DNA from: Tumebacillus amylolyticus
GTDB taxonomy: Bacteria > Bacillota > Bacilli > Tumebacillales > Tumebacillaceae
Reading direction: 5' to 3'
Assembly (NCBI RefSeq): GCF_016722965.1
Contig: NZ_JAEQNB010000001.1
Coordinates: forward strand, 893,245 to 957,244
Length of the DNA stretch: 64,000 nt
In this document: positions 41,639 through 49,945 of the stretch, one piece after another
Position numbering within the stretch: the stretch's first letter is position 1
How the letters are laid out: every line of letters starts with the position of its first letter
The notes under the pieces: generated by a model
Database searches by the model: none
The model's input: the letters and a program-made list of their open reading frames with translations, nothing else
What the model was told of the DNA's origin: nothing
Position numbers and translations under genes: made by a program

Positions 41639-43849
41639 ATGAGCATGTTATCCAATTTGAGGTTAGATCCTGAGTCCAAGACGTACCACACCCGCACCGG
41701 CATCACCATCACCCGCTCCCTCGAGCAAGTGGAGGTGCAGGGAGCTGTCGAGCACATCCTGCAAGGGATCGACTCGCGGCGCGGGGCGCTTTTCTCCAGC
41801 TCCTATGAGTATCCGGGACGTTATTCCCGTTGGGACACCGGGTTTCTCAATCCGGCGATGGAGGTGCGTGCGTCGGCAACCGGTCGAAGCTTCACTCTCA
41901 CGGCGCTCAATTCACGCGGCGAGGTCCTGATGGGTCTCGTCGCCGATTTTATGGATGCCCACCCGGACATCTCCCTCTCCGAGCGCACTTCCACTTCCAC
42001 CCAAGGCACGATTGTGCGACCCCAAGGCTTTTTCTACGAGGAACAACGCAGCCGCCAAGCGTCTGTGTTTACCGTCATCCGTGCGTTTCAAGAGCTGTTC
42101 TCTTCTGCAGAAGACAGTTTCTTAGGGCTGTACGGTGCGTTTGGCTACGATCTGATCTATCAGTTGGAGCCGATGGCGGTGAAGCAGAAGCGAGAGGCGG
42201 CGCAGTCCGATCTCGTGTTGTTCTTGCCGGATGAACTAACCGTCGTCGACCACCAGATGGGGTTGGCGTATCGGTTGCAATATGAGTTCGAAGTCAACGG
42301 CCGTTCGACGCAAGGGTTGCCGCGTGAAGGTCGTGACACGGAGCGGTCGTTCCCGAACGAGCTGGTGCCGGAGTATGTGCCGGGCCGTTATGCGGACATC
42401 GTGCGCGGGGCGATGGATCACTTCCGTCGCGGGGATTTGTTTGAAGTGGTGCCGACGCAGTCGCTTTTTGAACGCTGTGAGGTGCGCCCGTCCGAGGTGT
42501 TCACGAAGTTGAAGCAGATCAACCCCAGTCCGTATGGGTTTATCATTAATTTGGGCGACGAATATTTGGTCGGGTCGTCGCCGGAGATGTACGTGCGCGT
42601 CGAAGGCGACCGCGTGGAGACGTGCCCGATTTCAGGGACGATCAAGCGCGGCGCAGACGCGTTGGAAGACGCCGACCGCATTCGAGACTTGCTGAACTCG
42701 CGCAAGGATGAGTCGGAGCTGACGATGTGTACCGACGTCGACCGCAACGACAAGTCGCGTATCTGCGTGCCGGGCTCGGTCAAAGTCATCGGCCGCCGTC
42801 AGACGGAGATGTACTCGCACTTGATTCACACGGTCGACCATGTCGAGGGTCGCTTGGCCCCGCAGTATGATGCGCTCGATGCGTTCATCACTCATATGTG
42901 GGCGGTGACGATCACAGGAGCACCGAAACCGGCGGCGGCTCGTTGGATTGAGCAGAACGAGCACGCACCGCGCCTCTGGTACGGGGGAGCGGTGGGCTAT
43001 CTGAACTTCAACGGCAACTTGAACACGGGCTTGACCCTGCGCACGATTCGGATCAAGGACGATGTCGCAGAGATTCGAGTCGGCGCGACGGTGCTCTACG
43101 ATTCGATTCCCGAGGATGAGGAAGCGGAGACGTTGACCAAAGCGGCGGCGCTCGTGCAGGCGATTCGCAGTGTGCGCAATCAGCACCAACCGCAGAAGTT
43201 GACCGGTCGTCCGCCGTATCGTCCGGGGGCGGGCAAACGCGTGCTGTTCGTCGATCATGAAGATTCGTTCGTGCATACGCTGGCGAATTACTTCCGTCAG
43301 ACGGGAGCGGAGGTTGTGACGTTGCGTTCGCCGTTTGCACGTCAGGCGTTGGCGGAAGGTCGGGAATCGTTCGACCTCGTGCTGCTTTCGCCGGGGCCGG
43401 GTCGTCCGGAGGAGTTCAAACTGAGTGAGACGATTGCTCTGTGCATGGAGCGTGAAGTGCCGATCTTCGGCGTCTGCTTGGGGTTGCAAGGAATTGTGGA
43501 ACACTTCGGGGGCTCGCTCGGTCAACTGCCGGTTCCGCGTCATGGCAAGCCGGCGCAAGTGAAGTTGGTGGGCGAACAAAACGAAGAGAACGGGATGTTC
43601 CGCGGACTGCCGGAGGCGTTCACCGTGGGACTCTATCATTCGCTGTATGCCGACGATCTGCCGGAGACGCTTCGGGTGACCGCAGTGACGGATGACGGCA
43701 TCGTGATGGGCGTTGAACATCGCGACTTGCCGATCTCCGCCGTGCAGTTCCATCCGGAGTCGATCATGAGCGCTCGAAACGAGTTGGGGCTGCGGATGAT
43801 CGAGAATGTCCTCGCCCGCTTGCAGCATCAGCCGGTACGGAACAAGTAA
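41639..43849 (+). CDS. trpEG: Single-chain anthranilate synthase TrpE-TrpG fusion
   Basis: A 736-residue enzyme making anthranilate from chorismate and glutamine. Residues 1-510 are TrpE-like, with SSSYEYPGRYSRW near 56 in the tryptophan-feedback region and CPISGTIKRG near 330. Ser in that motif, rather than Lys, supports anthranilate over aminodeoxychorismate synthesis. From about 530, VLFVDHEDSF opens a TrpG glutaminase with nucleophile Cys in GVCLGLQG near 610 and His/Glu in AVQFHPES. This resembles the rhizobial TrpE(G) fusion. The start is ATG 41639 behind GAGGAGGA. Most Bacilli have separate TrpE and TrpG. Confidence 0.92.
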   Translation: MSMLSNLRLDPESKTYHTRTGITITRSLEQVEVQGAVEHILQGIDSRRGALFSSSYEYPGRYSRWDTGFLNPAMEVRASATGRSFTLTALNSRGEVLMGLVADFMDAHPDISLSERTSTSTQGTIVRPQGFFYEEQRSRQASVFTVIRAFQELFSSAEDSFLGLYGAFGYDLIYQLEPMAVKQKREAAQSDLVLFLPDELTVVDHQMGLAYRLQYEFEVNGRSTQGLPREGRDTERSFPNELVPEYVPGRYADIVRGAMDHFRRGDLFEVVPTQSLFERCEVRPSEVFTKLKQINPSPYGFIINLGDEYLVGSSPEMYVRVEGDRVETCPISGTIKRGADALEDADRIRDLLNSRKDESELTMCTDVDRNDKSRICVPGSVKVIGRRQTEMYSHLIHTVDHVEGRLAPQYDALDAFITHMWAVTITGAPKPAAARWIEQNEHAPRLWYGGAVGYLNFNGNLNTGLTLRTIRIKDDVAEIRVGATVLYDSIPEDEEAETLTKAAALVQAIRSVRNQHQPQKLTGRPPYRPGAGKRVLFVDHEDSFVHTLANYFRQTGAEVVTLRSPFARQALAEGRESFDLVLLSPGPGRPEEFKLSETIALCMEREVPIFGVCLGLQGIVEHFGGSLGQLPVPRHGKPAQVKLVGEQNEENGMFRGLPEAFTVGLYHSLYADDLPETLRVTAVTDDGIVMGVEHRDLPISAVQFHPESIMSARNELGLRMIENVLARLQHQPVRNK

Positions 43850-43866
43850 CGAAATCGCGCAGTCGC

Positions 43867-43909
43867 AAAAAGAAGCCCAACACGTCGCGGGACGTGTCGG
43901 GCTTTTTTT
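43867..43909. terminator. Bidirectional terminator after trpEG
   Basis: AGCCC-A-ACACGTC ... GACGTGT-C-GGGCT with A and T flanks, between convergent genes. Confidence 0.88.
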
Positions 43910-43945
43910 CGTTAGCCTTATGGGGCTTGTGCAACTGTGTGTGGA

Positions 43946-44815
43946 TTACTGGCCGATGTCGGTCAGGTTGACGGTCGGTTCCTTGGACGGGTCGATGGTG
44001 AAGGTCACCGGCTCGCCGATCTTGCTGTAGGAACTCTTGATGAGGTAGTTGACGTCCGTGTTGTTCATGACGATCGTCATCTGGATGTCGTCGCGGATCG
44101 TTTGGTCTTTGTCGTTGAGCAAGGTGAAGATCTTGCCGTTTTTGATCGTCGGGAGTTGCGTGTCCGCGATCGGGCCGCTGGTTTGGCCTTTGTACTCGGC
44201 GTAGATTTTCTGAGCCAGTGCGCTGTCGAGTTCGACGGAGATTTTTTTCTGGGCGCCGGCTTTTTTGTCGTCGTCGGTCAGTTGTTCCGAGTGGAACAGT
44301 TTGCCGTCGATGCCTTCGTAGAGGGCGAGGTCGTACAGCGCGTCTTTGGACGTGTCGGTGACGACGAGTTTGCCTTGGACGGACGGCAAGGTTTCGAGAC
44401 CCGGGAATTTGTCCATGCGCATGTACATTTTGCCCGCGTTGTAGTCCATCAGGGCCGGAATTTCGTAGGACGGCATGCCTTGGTTGGCCGGCATGGACGC
44501 TTTGATGTTCATTTGAATTTTCTTGGCTTGGAGGTCCGCATCCGATGTTGCCGATACTTTCATCTGCGACAGGGTGTCGGCCAGAGCCTTGGATTGTGCG
44601 TCGGTCGACGTGGAGTTGACAGACATCGTCACGTCCATGTCGGAATGGTAGGTCGATTCGGTCAGGTACTTGTGCGAAGCGACGTAGGTGGTTTTCAGGT
44701 CAATCGCATTATTGCTGACGCCGTTCGCAGCCGTTTGGGTCGAGTCACTGCAACCGGTCAGTGCGACAGAAGCGAGTGCAAGAGCGGCGATCGGGAGTGC
44801 CATGTATTTTTTCAT
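43946..44815 (-). CDS. Secreted lipoprotein, DUF6612-like
   Basis: A 289-residue lipoprotein. The signal peptide (KKYMALPIAALALASVALTGC) ends with lipobox LTGC, acylated Cys at residue 22. The mature part is beta-rich with alternating strands (MDVTMSVNS, KKIQMNIKAS, KLVVTDTSK, MTIVMNNTD), like the LppX/LprG- or DUF6612-type folds of cell-envelope lipoproteins. A role in lipid or signal binding at the membrane is possible. The start is the ATG at 44815. It lies between trpEG and pabB with no obvious functional link. Confidence 0.75.
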   Translation of the reverse strand: MKKYMALPIAALALASVALTGCSDSTQTAANGVSNNAIDLKTTYVASHKYLTESTYHSDMDVTMSVNSTSTDAQSKALADTLSQMKVSATSDADLQAKKIQMNIKASMPANQGMPSYEIPALMDYNAGKMYMRMDKFPGLETLPSVQGKLVVTDTSKDALYDLALYEGIDGKLFHSEQLTDDDKKAGAQKKISVELDSALAQKIYAEYKGQTSGPIADTQLPTIKNGKIFTLLNDKDQTIRDDIQMTIVMNNTDVNYLIKSSYSKIGEPVTFTIDPSKEPTVNLTDIGQ

Positions 44816-44884
44816 TGGTTTAAACACCTCGCCTAAAAGTATACGGGACTGTACTTGTTTCGTCAGGTGGGAAAGCAAGGGAAA

Positions 44885-44917
44885 GAGACCGTAGCCTCGG
44901 GGGCACGGTCTTTTTTT
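44885..44917. terminator. Terminator between pabB and the lipoprotein gene
   Basis: AGACCGT ... ACGGTCT stem. The strong T-run is on the plus strand, while reading out of pabB on the minus strand the T-tract is weaker. Confidence 0.55.
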
Positions 44918-44928
44918 GTGTGTAGAAC

Positions 44929-46365
44929 TTAGAGCCAGTCGGGTGTGATCTTACCTCGGGACCATGCGTTGATGGCGCGGATCATGCCTTGGGCTTTGAC
45001 TTGCGTTTCGAGGTATTCGTCCTCGGGGTCCGAATCGGCGACGATGCCGCCGCCGACGTAGAGACGAATCTCGCGGTCGTCGGTGAAGGTCATCGTGCGA
45101 ATGGCGATGTTCCAACTCGCCGTGCCGCGAGTGTCGAGGAACCCGAGGGCTCCGGTGTAGATGCCGCGGCGCGAGGTCTCCAATTCGTGGATGATCTGCA
45201 TGGCGCGGATCTTCGGCGCGCCGGTGATCGAGCCGCCGGGAAATGTGGCTTTGAGGATGGCGCCGGCCGTGATGTTTGAAGGCAGGGCGCCGCGCACGAC
45301 GGCGACTTGGTGCCAGACGGTGCGATGGGCTTCGATGTCGAACAGCACGGGGACTTCCACGGAGCCGGGCTTGCAAAATTTGCCGAGGTCGTTGCGTTCG
45401 AGATCGACGATCATGAGCAGTTCGGCGCGGTCTTTTTCGCTGGTGGCAAGGTCGTTGCGCAGCGCGAGGTCGGACGCTTCGTCGGTGCCACGGGGGCGGG
45501 TGCCTTTGATCGGGATGGTTTCGATGTGGGTGTCGTCCCAGCGGAGGAACAGTTCCGGAGAGCCGCTGAGGATGAGGTAGCCCGGGATGTTGAAGTAGCC
45601 GGCGTACGTGCCGCCGTTGGTTTCGCGCAGGGCGAGGTAGAGCTCCCACGGGTCGGCGTCTTCGACTTCGACCGCGATCTGATAGGTGAAGTTCGCTTGG
45701 AAGATGTCGCCCTCGCGGATGTAGTGCTTGACCCGTCGAATGCGGTCGAGGTACTCGGACTTGGTGATTTCAGGCTGTAGAGCTGTGAGGGCGCGGGGGG
45801 TTGAGTTTAAGTTCGAGTGGCTCGCTGTCGTAGGCTCTGAAATCCCGCTTGCTCCTTGCTTTGCAGTTTCATAGGGTGCTTCGTTCCAAATCAACACCTG
45901 CGCGACCAGTGCGTCCACCGCACTCTCCGCCGTGTCGCTCTCTGTGACGGCGACGGCCCACGTCGTTTTTTCAAGGACGTCGATGATGAGAGCCTTGCCG
46001 GGGAGGATCAGCACGCCGTCCGGAATTTCATGCGGGTTGGGTTTTGACTCTCCAATCTGTTCTTGGCCCCAACCCAATTCGTAACCGAGAAACCCGAGCA
46101 CCCCACTGAGGTAGGGCGGTGCATCGGCGGGTGGAGACTGTACCTTCGGGGCCTCTGCCAACAAGCGGTCGATTCTGTCAAACGGACACTCTACGTCGTC
46201 ATGACGCAACTCCACCTGCCGCACCGGCTCCCACGCGAGAATCATATACCGCCCGTGCGACCCGCTGTCCAACCACAAACTGTACGGCAACCGTGCCCCG
46301 CGGGCAAATAACGAAATGGCGTCCAGCGCCCCATCCATTTTTCTCCATGCTGCAAACAATCTCAT
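44929..46365 (-). CDS. pabB: Aminodeoxychorismate synthase component I (PabB)
   Basis: A 478-residue chorismate-binding enzyme that makes 4-amino-4-deoxychorismate for folate. The active-site Lys of PabB is visible in PIKGTRPRG near residue 286, where TrpE has Ala or Ser. GDIFQANFTYQ near 218, LMIVDLERNDLG near 316 and GGSITGAPKIRA near 374 complete the signature. A low-complexity linker at about 165-195 separates the two halves. No pabA or pabC is adjacent. The exact start is open: ATG 46365 is only three bases from GAGGTGA, so TTG 46359 or ATG 46338 are alternatives. Confidence 0.88.
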   Translation of the reverse strand: MRLFAAWRKMDGALDAISLFARGARLPYSLWLDSGSHGRYMILAWEPVRQVELRHDDVECPFDRIDRLLAEAPKVQSPPADAPPYLSGVLGFLGYELGWGQEQIGESKPNPHEIPDGVLILPGKALIIDVLEKTTWAVAVTESDTAESAVDALVAQVLIWNEAPYETAKQGASGISEPTTASHSNLNSTPRALTALQPEITKSEYLDRIRRVKHYIREGDIFQANFTYQIAVEVEDADPWELYLALRETNGGTYAGYFNIPGYLILSGSPELFLRWDDTHIETIPIKGTRPRGTDEASDLALRNDLATSEKDRAELLMIVDLERNDLGKFCKPGSVEVPVLFDIEAHRTVWHQVAVVRGALPSNITAGAILKATFPGGSITGAPKIRAMQIIHELETSRRGIYTGALGFLDTRGTASWNIAIRTMTFTDDREIRLYVGGGIVADSDPEDEYLETQVKAQGMIRAINAWSRGKITPDWL

Positions 46366-46451
46366 TCACCTCAAAACGTTCTCGCCAAAAATGTCGTCGT
46401 CATTGTACTATACTTCAGACGGGAAGTACAGGAAGAGGAGGGAGCGCTTGC

Positions 46452-46877
46452 ATGTTCACCACCAAGGGATTGAATCACATCACACTCCATATAGAAGACT
46501 TGGAGAGGTCGCTGGTTTTTTATCAAGAGATTCTGCGGATGACCCTCGTGCAAAAAGGGCCGGATTACGCCTACTTGGAGTCCGGTACAACCTGGTTCTG
46601 CCTCTCGCACAAGCCGTCCACAGCCCGAGTCGAAGGGGAAAAAGGCGTCCACCACATCGCCTTGACCGTGGCTCCCGATGAGTTCGAAGAAGCGGTCGAA
46701 CACCTGCGCTCACACGGAGTGCCCATCGTCCGCGAGCCGGTCCTGCGAGGGGTCGGGAGGGCGGTGAACTTTCTCGACCCGGACGGGGTGCAGTGGGAGT
46801 TCCATTGCTCAAACCTCGCCGAGCGAATGACCGTCATTCAAGAGATGGAGCGTGAAAAATTTGGGTCCGATGTTTGA
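46452..46877 (+). CDS. VOC (glyoxalase/FosB-like) family protein
   Basis: A 141-residue protein with two beta-alpha-beta-beta-beta modules. Metal ligands fit His in GLNHITLHIEDLE (residue 8), His in GVHHIALTV (about 66) and Glu in VQWEFHC (about 117). The pattern FLDPDGVQWEFH resembles FosA/FosB thiol-transferases and glyoxalase-like dioxygenases; the exact reaction cannot be told. The ATG at 46452 follows GAGGAGGGAG. The end overlaps the next gene by 26 bases. Confidence 0.8.
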   Translation: MFTTKGLNHITLHIEDLERSLVFYQEILRMTLVQKGPDYAYLESGTTWFCLSHKPSTARVEGEKGVHHIALTVAPDEFEEAVEHLRSHGVPIVREPVLRGVGRAVNFLDPDGVQWEFHCSNLAERMTVIQEMEREKFGSDV

Positions 46878-47679
46878 TCTCTACGCATTTGCCGACTACA
46901 GCGGAGCGGCGAAAGAATCCGGGCAGCGCAAACACATCGTCCTCGCCGTGGGCGACGGTCGGGACGTGACGCTCGTGCATCACACGCGCGAGTCGCTTTT
47001 TGTTGCCCTGCAAGACTTGTTGCGAGATTCGGCTGGCCAGCGCATCCTGTTCGGTGTGGACCACAGCTACAGTTTTCCCATTGGGTTTTACGAAGCGATG
47101 ACGGGCAAGACCCAGCGCAGTTGGGAGGACCTGCTTGAAGTTCTGGGCACGCCGACGAACCCGCGCGAATGGGCGGCCGAAGCGAATCGAAACATTGCCG
47201 CCCGCACCGGTCAACCCACGGGGCCGTTCTGGGGAGCGCATTTCAAACCACAGGTGAAAAAACCGTACTTCGCGCACGACGAAGCCTCCTTGCCGGAGCG
47301 TCGTCTCGTCGAAACGCGCAACCGCCGCCTGAAACCGATCTACCAACTCGGAGGCAACGGAGCGGTGGGGCTGCAAGCTCTCTACGGCATCCCGTACTTG
47401 GCACAACTGCGTGCGTTTTGCCGTGAGCAGGGAATCCAACTTCACGCGTGGCCCTTTGACGGCTGGGAATTGCCTTCCGACGGGCATGTCCTCGTCGAAG
47501 TCTACCCCACGCTCTACAACACGGAGCAACGCACCGACGAAAACGACGCCAAAGCCTGCGTCACCACACTGACTGATCTTGACCAAAAAGGCAACCTGCT
47601 CGCCTGCTTCCACCCTACCCTCACCGACGAAGAACGAAACCGCGCCCACCTCGAAGGCTGGGTGCTTGGGATCGACTAA
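46852..47679 (+). CDS. DUF429-like (RNase H-fold) protein
   Basis: A 275-residue protein with an RNase H-like start (DLYAFADYSGAAKESGQ), then ILFGVDHSYSFPIGF near residue 64 and HVLVEVYPTLYN near 217. This Asp-Asp-Glu spacing fits the DUF429 family, a predicted nuclease of unknown role. The start is either GTG 46852 or ATG 46870; both lie inside the VOC gene and neither has an ideal ribosome-binding site. Translational coupling to the VOC gene is likely. Confidence 0.6.
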   Translation: MKNLGPMFDLYAFADYSGAAKESGQRKHIVLAVGDGRDVTLVHHTRESLFVALQDLLRDSAGQRILFGVDHSYSFPIGFYEAMTGKTQRSWEDLLEVLGTPTNPREWAAEANRNIAARTGQPTGPFWGAHFKPQVKKPYFAHDEASLPERRLVETRNRRLKPIYQLGGNGAVGLQALYGIPYLAQLRAFCREQGIQLHAWPFDGWELPSDGHVLVEVYPTLYNTEQRTDENDAKACVTTLTDLDQKGNLLACFHPTLTDEERNRAHLEGWVLGID

Positions 47680-47712
47680 AAACCCAACCACTGCGTTGGG
47701 TCTTTATTTTTT
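47677..47712 (+). terminator. Terminator after the DUF429-like gene
   Basis: ACCCAAC / GTTGGGT stem followed by a T-rich tract. Confidence 0.7.
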
Positions 47713-47754
47713 GTCAATGATTTGTTGACTTTTGAGATTCCAGATGGATATACT
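47713..47754 (+). promoter_or_regulatory. Promoter and putative XRE operator of the XRE/ImmA/PIN triad
   Basis: TTGACT (47725-47730), 18-bp spacer, TATACT (47749-47754). GTCAA at 47713 and TTGAC at 47725 form an inverted repeat with a 7-bp centre whose right arm overlaps the -35 box. This suggests autorepression by the XRE protein. Confidence 0.6.
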
Positions 47755-47777
47755 GAGAACAGAGAGGAGGTGAAAAG

Positions 47778-48206
47778 ATGCTGACATTTTATCAACTGGT
47801 AGGCAAACGAATTCTCGAAGAAATGGAACGAAGGGGATTCAAGCAACAGGACCTCGCCGACAAACTTGGGTATTCCAAGCAGGTCATGAGCAAAGTTTTA
47901 CGTGGTGAGAAGAATACCACCATTCTTGAAATGACGCGGATTGCCGAGATTCTCGGCGTGACCGTCGATTCGCTCTCCCGACCGAACGAATGCGAGTCTT
48001 CCTTGTACGATTTGGAGGAAGATCTGGAGCCGACCTTCATGGGGCAGGTCCGAACGGAGCAAGGTCGAGCAGGCGTTCAAAAAGCGCTGAGAATCATTTC
48101 ATTACTTCAACAGCAAGAGAAAATACGTGAACATAAGGAAACTGGTGATCGCTCGTTGAGTAATCAAATTGTTGACTTTTCATGGGTCAAACGTTGGGAG
48201 GAGTAA
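47778..48206 (+). CDS. XRE-family transcriptional regulator
   Basis: A 142-residue protein with an XRE/Cro helix-turn-helix at about 8-65: FKQQDLADKLGYSKQVMSKV, then EMTRIAEILGVTVDSL. The C-terminal 75 residues are charged and probably mediate dimerisation or partner contact. It is followed after three bases by an ImmA/IrrE protease gene, an arrangement in which the protease usually cleaves or inactivates the repressor. It probably represses its own operon through the inverted repeat at the -35 box. The start is ATG 47778 with GAGGAGGTG upstream. Confidence 0.85.
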   Translation: MLTFYQLVGKRILEEMERRGFKQQDLADKLGYSKQVMSKVLRGEKNTTILEMTRIAEILGVTVDSLSRPNECESSLYDLEEDLEPTFMGQVRTEQGRAGVQKALRIISLLQQQEKIREHKETGDRSLSNQIVDFSWVKRWEE

Positions 48207-48209
48207 TGC

Positions 48210-49019
48210 GTGATTGGTGTAACGGATACATTGTACTTTAGCCATCGTGAGGAATACAAACGAGTTGAAAGGCTGGCATTTCAGGATCTGAACATACATT
48301 TTCGAGGACAAACCATTCGTGATGATATCCTGCGAATTTTGCGAAACAGAAGCAACACCCATTTGATTCGGTTCCCGATTGAAGATGTCTCGATTTCCGC
48401 ATTTACGATGAGAAGGAAATCCAAAGATTATGTCTATCTAAATACATGGCTCCCCTTGGACATGCAAATATTTGCGGCCGCTCATGAGTGGTACCACATC
48501 TGTCATGATGCGGAGTATCAACGTCAAAAAAACGATTTGGTAGAGAACCTGCAACAAACCTATGACAACGGTATTCTGCGAGAAAAAATTGCAAATTGCT
48601 TTGCAGCTTGTTTATTGGTACCCAGTCATCAATTACATAAGGAACTCCTTGCTCTGGAACTAGACAAGGACAAAATCCGAGCGCGGGATGTATTGAAGTT
48701 AATGGATGCGTTTGCAGTGCCTTTTCATGCGATGGTATTGCGACTCTATGAGAATGGCTTCTTGAAACCAGAGCAGGCTGAGGAATTTCTCGCTCTGCCT
48801 GAGAATGATCCAAATTCAGGGGTATTGCCCCTTGTGAAAAAAACAGGACATGCCAAGCGTTGGAAAAGGGTCGACCCCGAGGTCGAGTACTCTTGCTTGG
48901 TCGATTTGCTTCTGCAGAATTTTGAACGGAATTTCGTGTCCTATGACGGAGTAGAGAAAGTCTTCAAGGAACTAAACGTACCTCTAGAAGACTACCTGAA
49001 ACTCGAAGAAGACCTATAA
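48210..49019 (+). CDS. ImmA/IrrE-family metallopeptidase
   Basis: A 269-residue protein of the COG2856/ImmA type. The zinc motif HEWYH (HExxH) is near residue 92 in FAAAHEWYHICHD, with the third ligand probably in the Glu/Asn-rich helix ANCFAACLLVPSHQL that follows. The C-terminal third is of unknown type and may sense a signal. Such proteases relieve repression by the neighbouring XRE protein in ICEs and prophages and also occur as toxin-antitoxin-like pairs. The GTG at 48210 follows GGAGGAG. The operon continues into the next gene. Confidence 0.85.
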   Translation: MIGVTDTLYFSHREEYKRVERLAFQDLNIHFRGQTIRDDILRILRNRSNTHLIRFPIEDVSISAFTMRRKSKDYVYLNTWLPLDMQIFAAAHEWYHICHDAEYQRQKNDLVENLQQTYDNGILREKIANCFAACLLVPSHQLHKELLALELDKDKIRARDVLKLMDAFAVPFHAMVLRLYENGFLKPEQAEEFLALPENDPNSGVLPLVKKTGHAKRWKRVDPEVEYSCLVDLLLQNFERNFVSYDGVEKVFKELNVPLEDYLKLEEDL

Positions 49020-49052
49020 GATTCTCAACCAACTTTGAAAGGGGGTGATATT

Positions 49053-49862
49053 TTGAAACTGAGCGTAATCAATACCGATACGGACTTTTTTCTCCTAACA
49101 GACTGTGTCCAATATGAGGGTACTTCGATGTTTGAAGCAGTCACCTCGGCAGCCGACTTGACTGTCATGCACGCTTTTGTAGATCGAGAGGTTATTCGTG
49201 GTCAATCAAGAGAGCGGTTGGACTGGTTGATCCAACAGGGGAAAGTGCAGGTCATAGACGATGCCGACTTGCTGAACCGACTGGTTGAAGCGGGAGATTC
49301 AGAGTATGTAGCCTGTCAATTCTATCGTCGTGTCATGGCGGCGTGTATCGAGTGTGTCGATTATCCCAGTCATCTGCCAAGCCCAAAAGGTATCTACCGT
49401 TCTCTTCTTATAAGAGAGTTTGAAACTCGTTCCGAGTTGTTGAAGGAACTTCGAGAGATCGAAAACCAAGATCTCATAGGTTGTCACATCGGTGAACTCA
49501 AATCAGCAATACTGATCAGAATCTTTCAAAGGATCGGTGCTGACCATATCCTGTTGTTCACCTCGAATGATCATGCGGCGCGGGATATGGTTTACCGTTC
49601 CACCGATGACGAGATCGCCTGTGCATCTGTCATTGGCAGTTTCGTCCTCTTACGAGATCGTGGCGTTCCGCGAGTTCATGCAGAGGAATACCTGCACCAA
49701 CTCGTTCAAGGAATGGATGCGAGAACAAATCGTGTCGTCTACCTATTCGAAGAGAATGGTAGACAGAAACACAAGATGAGTACATACCAGAGGGTGTTTG
49801 ATCTTATCTATGAGAATCAAGCCAGCCTTCTCAAGAACGGTTCCCTTTTCGTTCGAAAATAA
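49053..49862 (+). CDS. PIN-like protein linked to XRE/ImmA
   Basis: A 269-residue protein whose last two-thirds fit a PIN-type nuclease plan: Asp in SVINTDTDFFLL at the start, Glu in IGCHIGELKSAILI near 145 and Asp in LLFTSNDHAARDMVYR near 175. These would be the acidic metal-binding residues, but I could not align it. The start is TTG 49053 because AAAGGGGGTGAT lies just upstream; a second in-frame TTG (49035) lies before that site. As the third gene of the operon it could be the effector released when ImmA inactivates XRE. Alternative: an unrelated phage-type protein. Confidence 0.45.
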   Translation: MKLSVINTDTDFFLLTDCVQYEGTSMFEAVTSAADLTVMHAFVDREVIRGQSRERLDWLIQQGKVQVIDDADLLNRLVEAGDSEYVACQFYRRVMAACIECVDYPSHLPSPKGIYRSLLIREFETRSELLKELREIENQDLIGCHIGELKSAILIRIFQRIGADHILLFTSNDHAARDMVYRSTDDEIACASVIGSFVLLRDRGVPRVHAEEYLHQLVQGMDARTNRVVYLFEENGRQKHKMSTYQRVFDLIYENQASLLKNGSLFVRK

Positions 49863-49891
49863 ACAACCTTGCAGGTTGTTCACACATAACA

Positions 49892-49928
49892 AAAAGCCCG
49901 GCGCATCCCGCCCGGGCTCCTTTTTTCC
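49892..49928. terminator. Bidirectional terminator
   Basis: AGCCCGG ... CCGGGCT stem with A and T flanks between convergent genes. A small AACAACC / GGTTGTT hairpin precedes it at 49861-49880. Confidence 0.8.
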
Positions 49929-49945
49929 ATTCCAAAAAACAAATC

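Noticed and set aside
47713..49862. Remnant of an integrative element
   Set aside because: XRE and ImmA resemble ICE regulators, but no integrase, relaxase, attachment repeats or phage genes are seen nearby.
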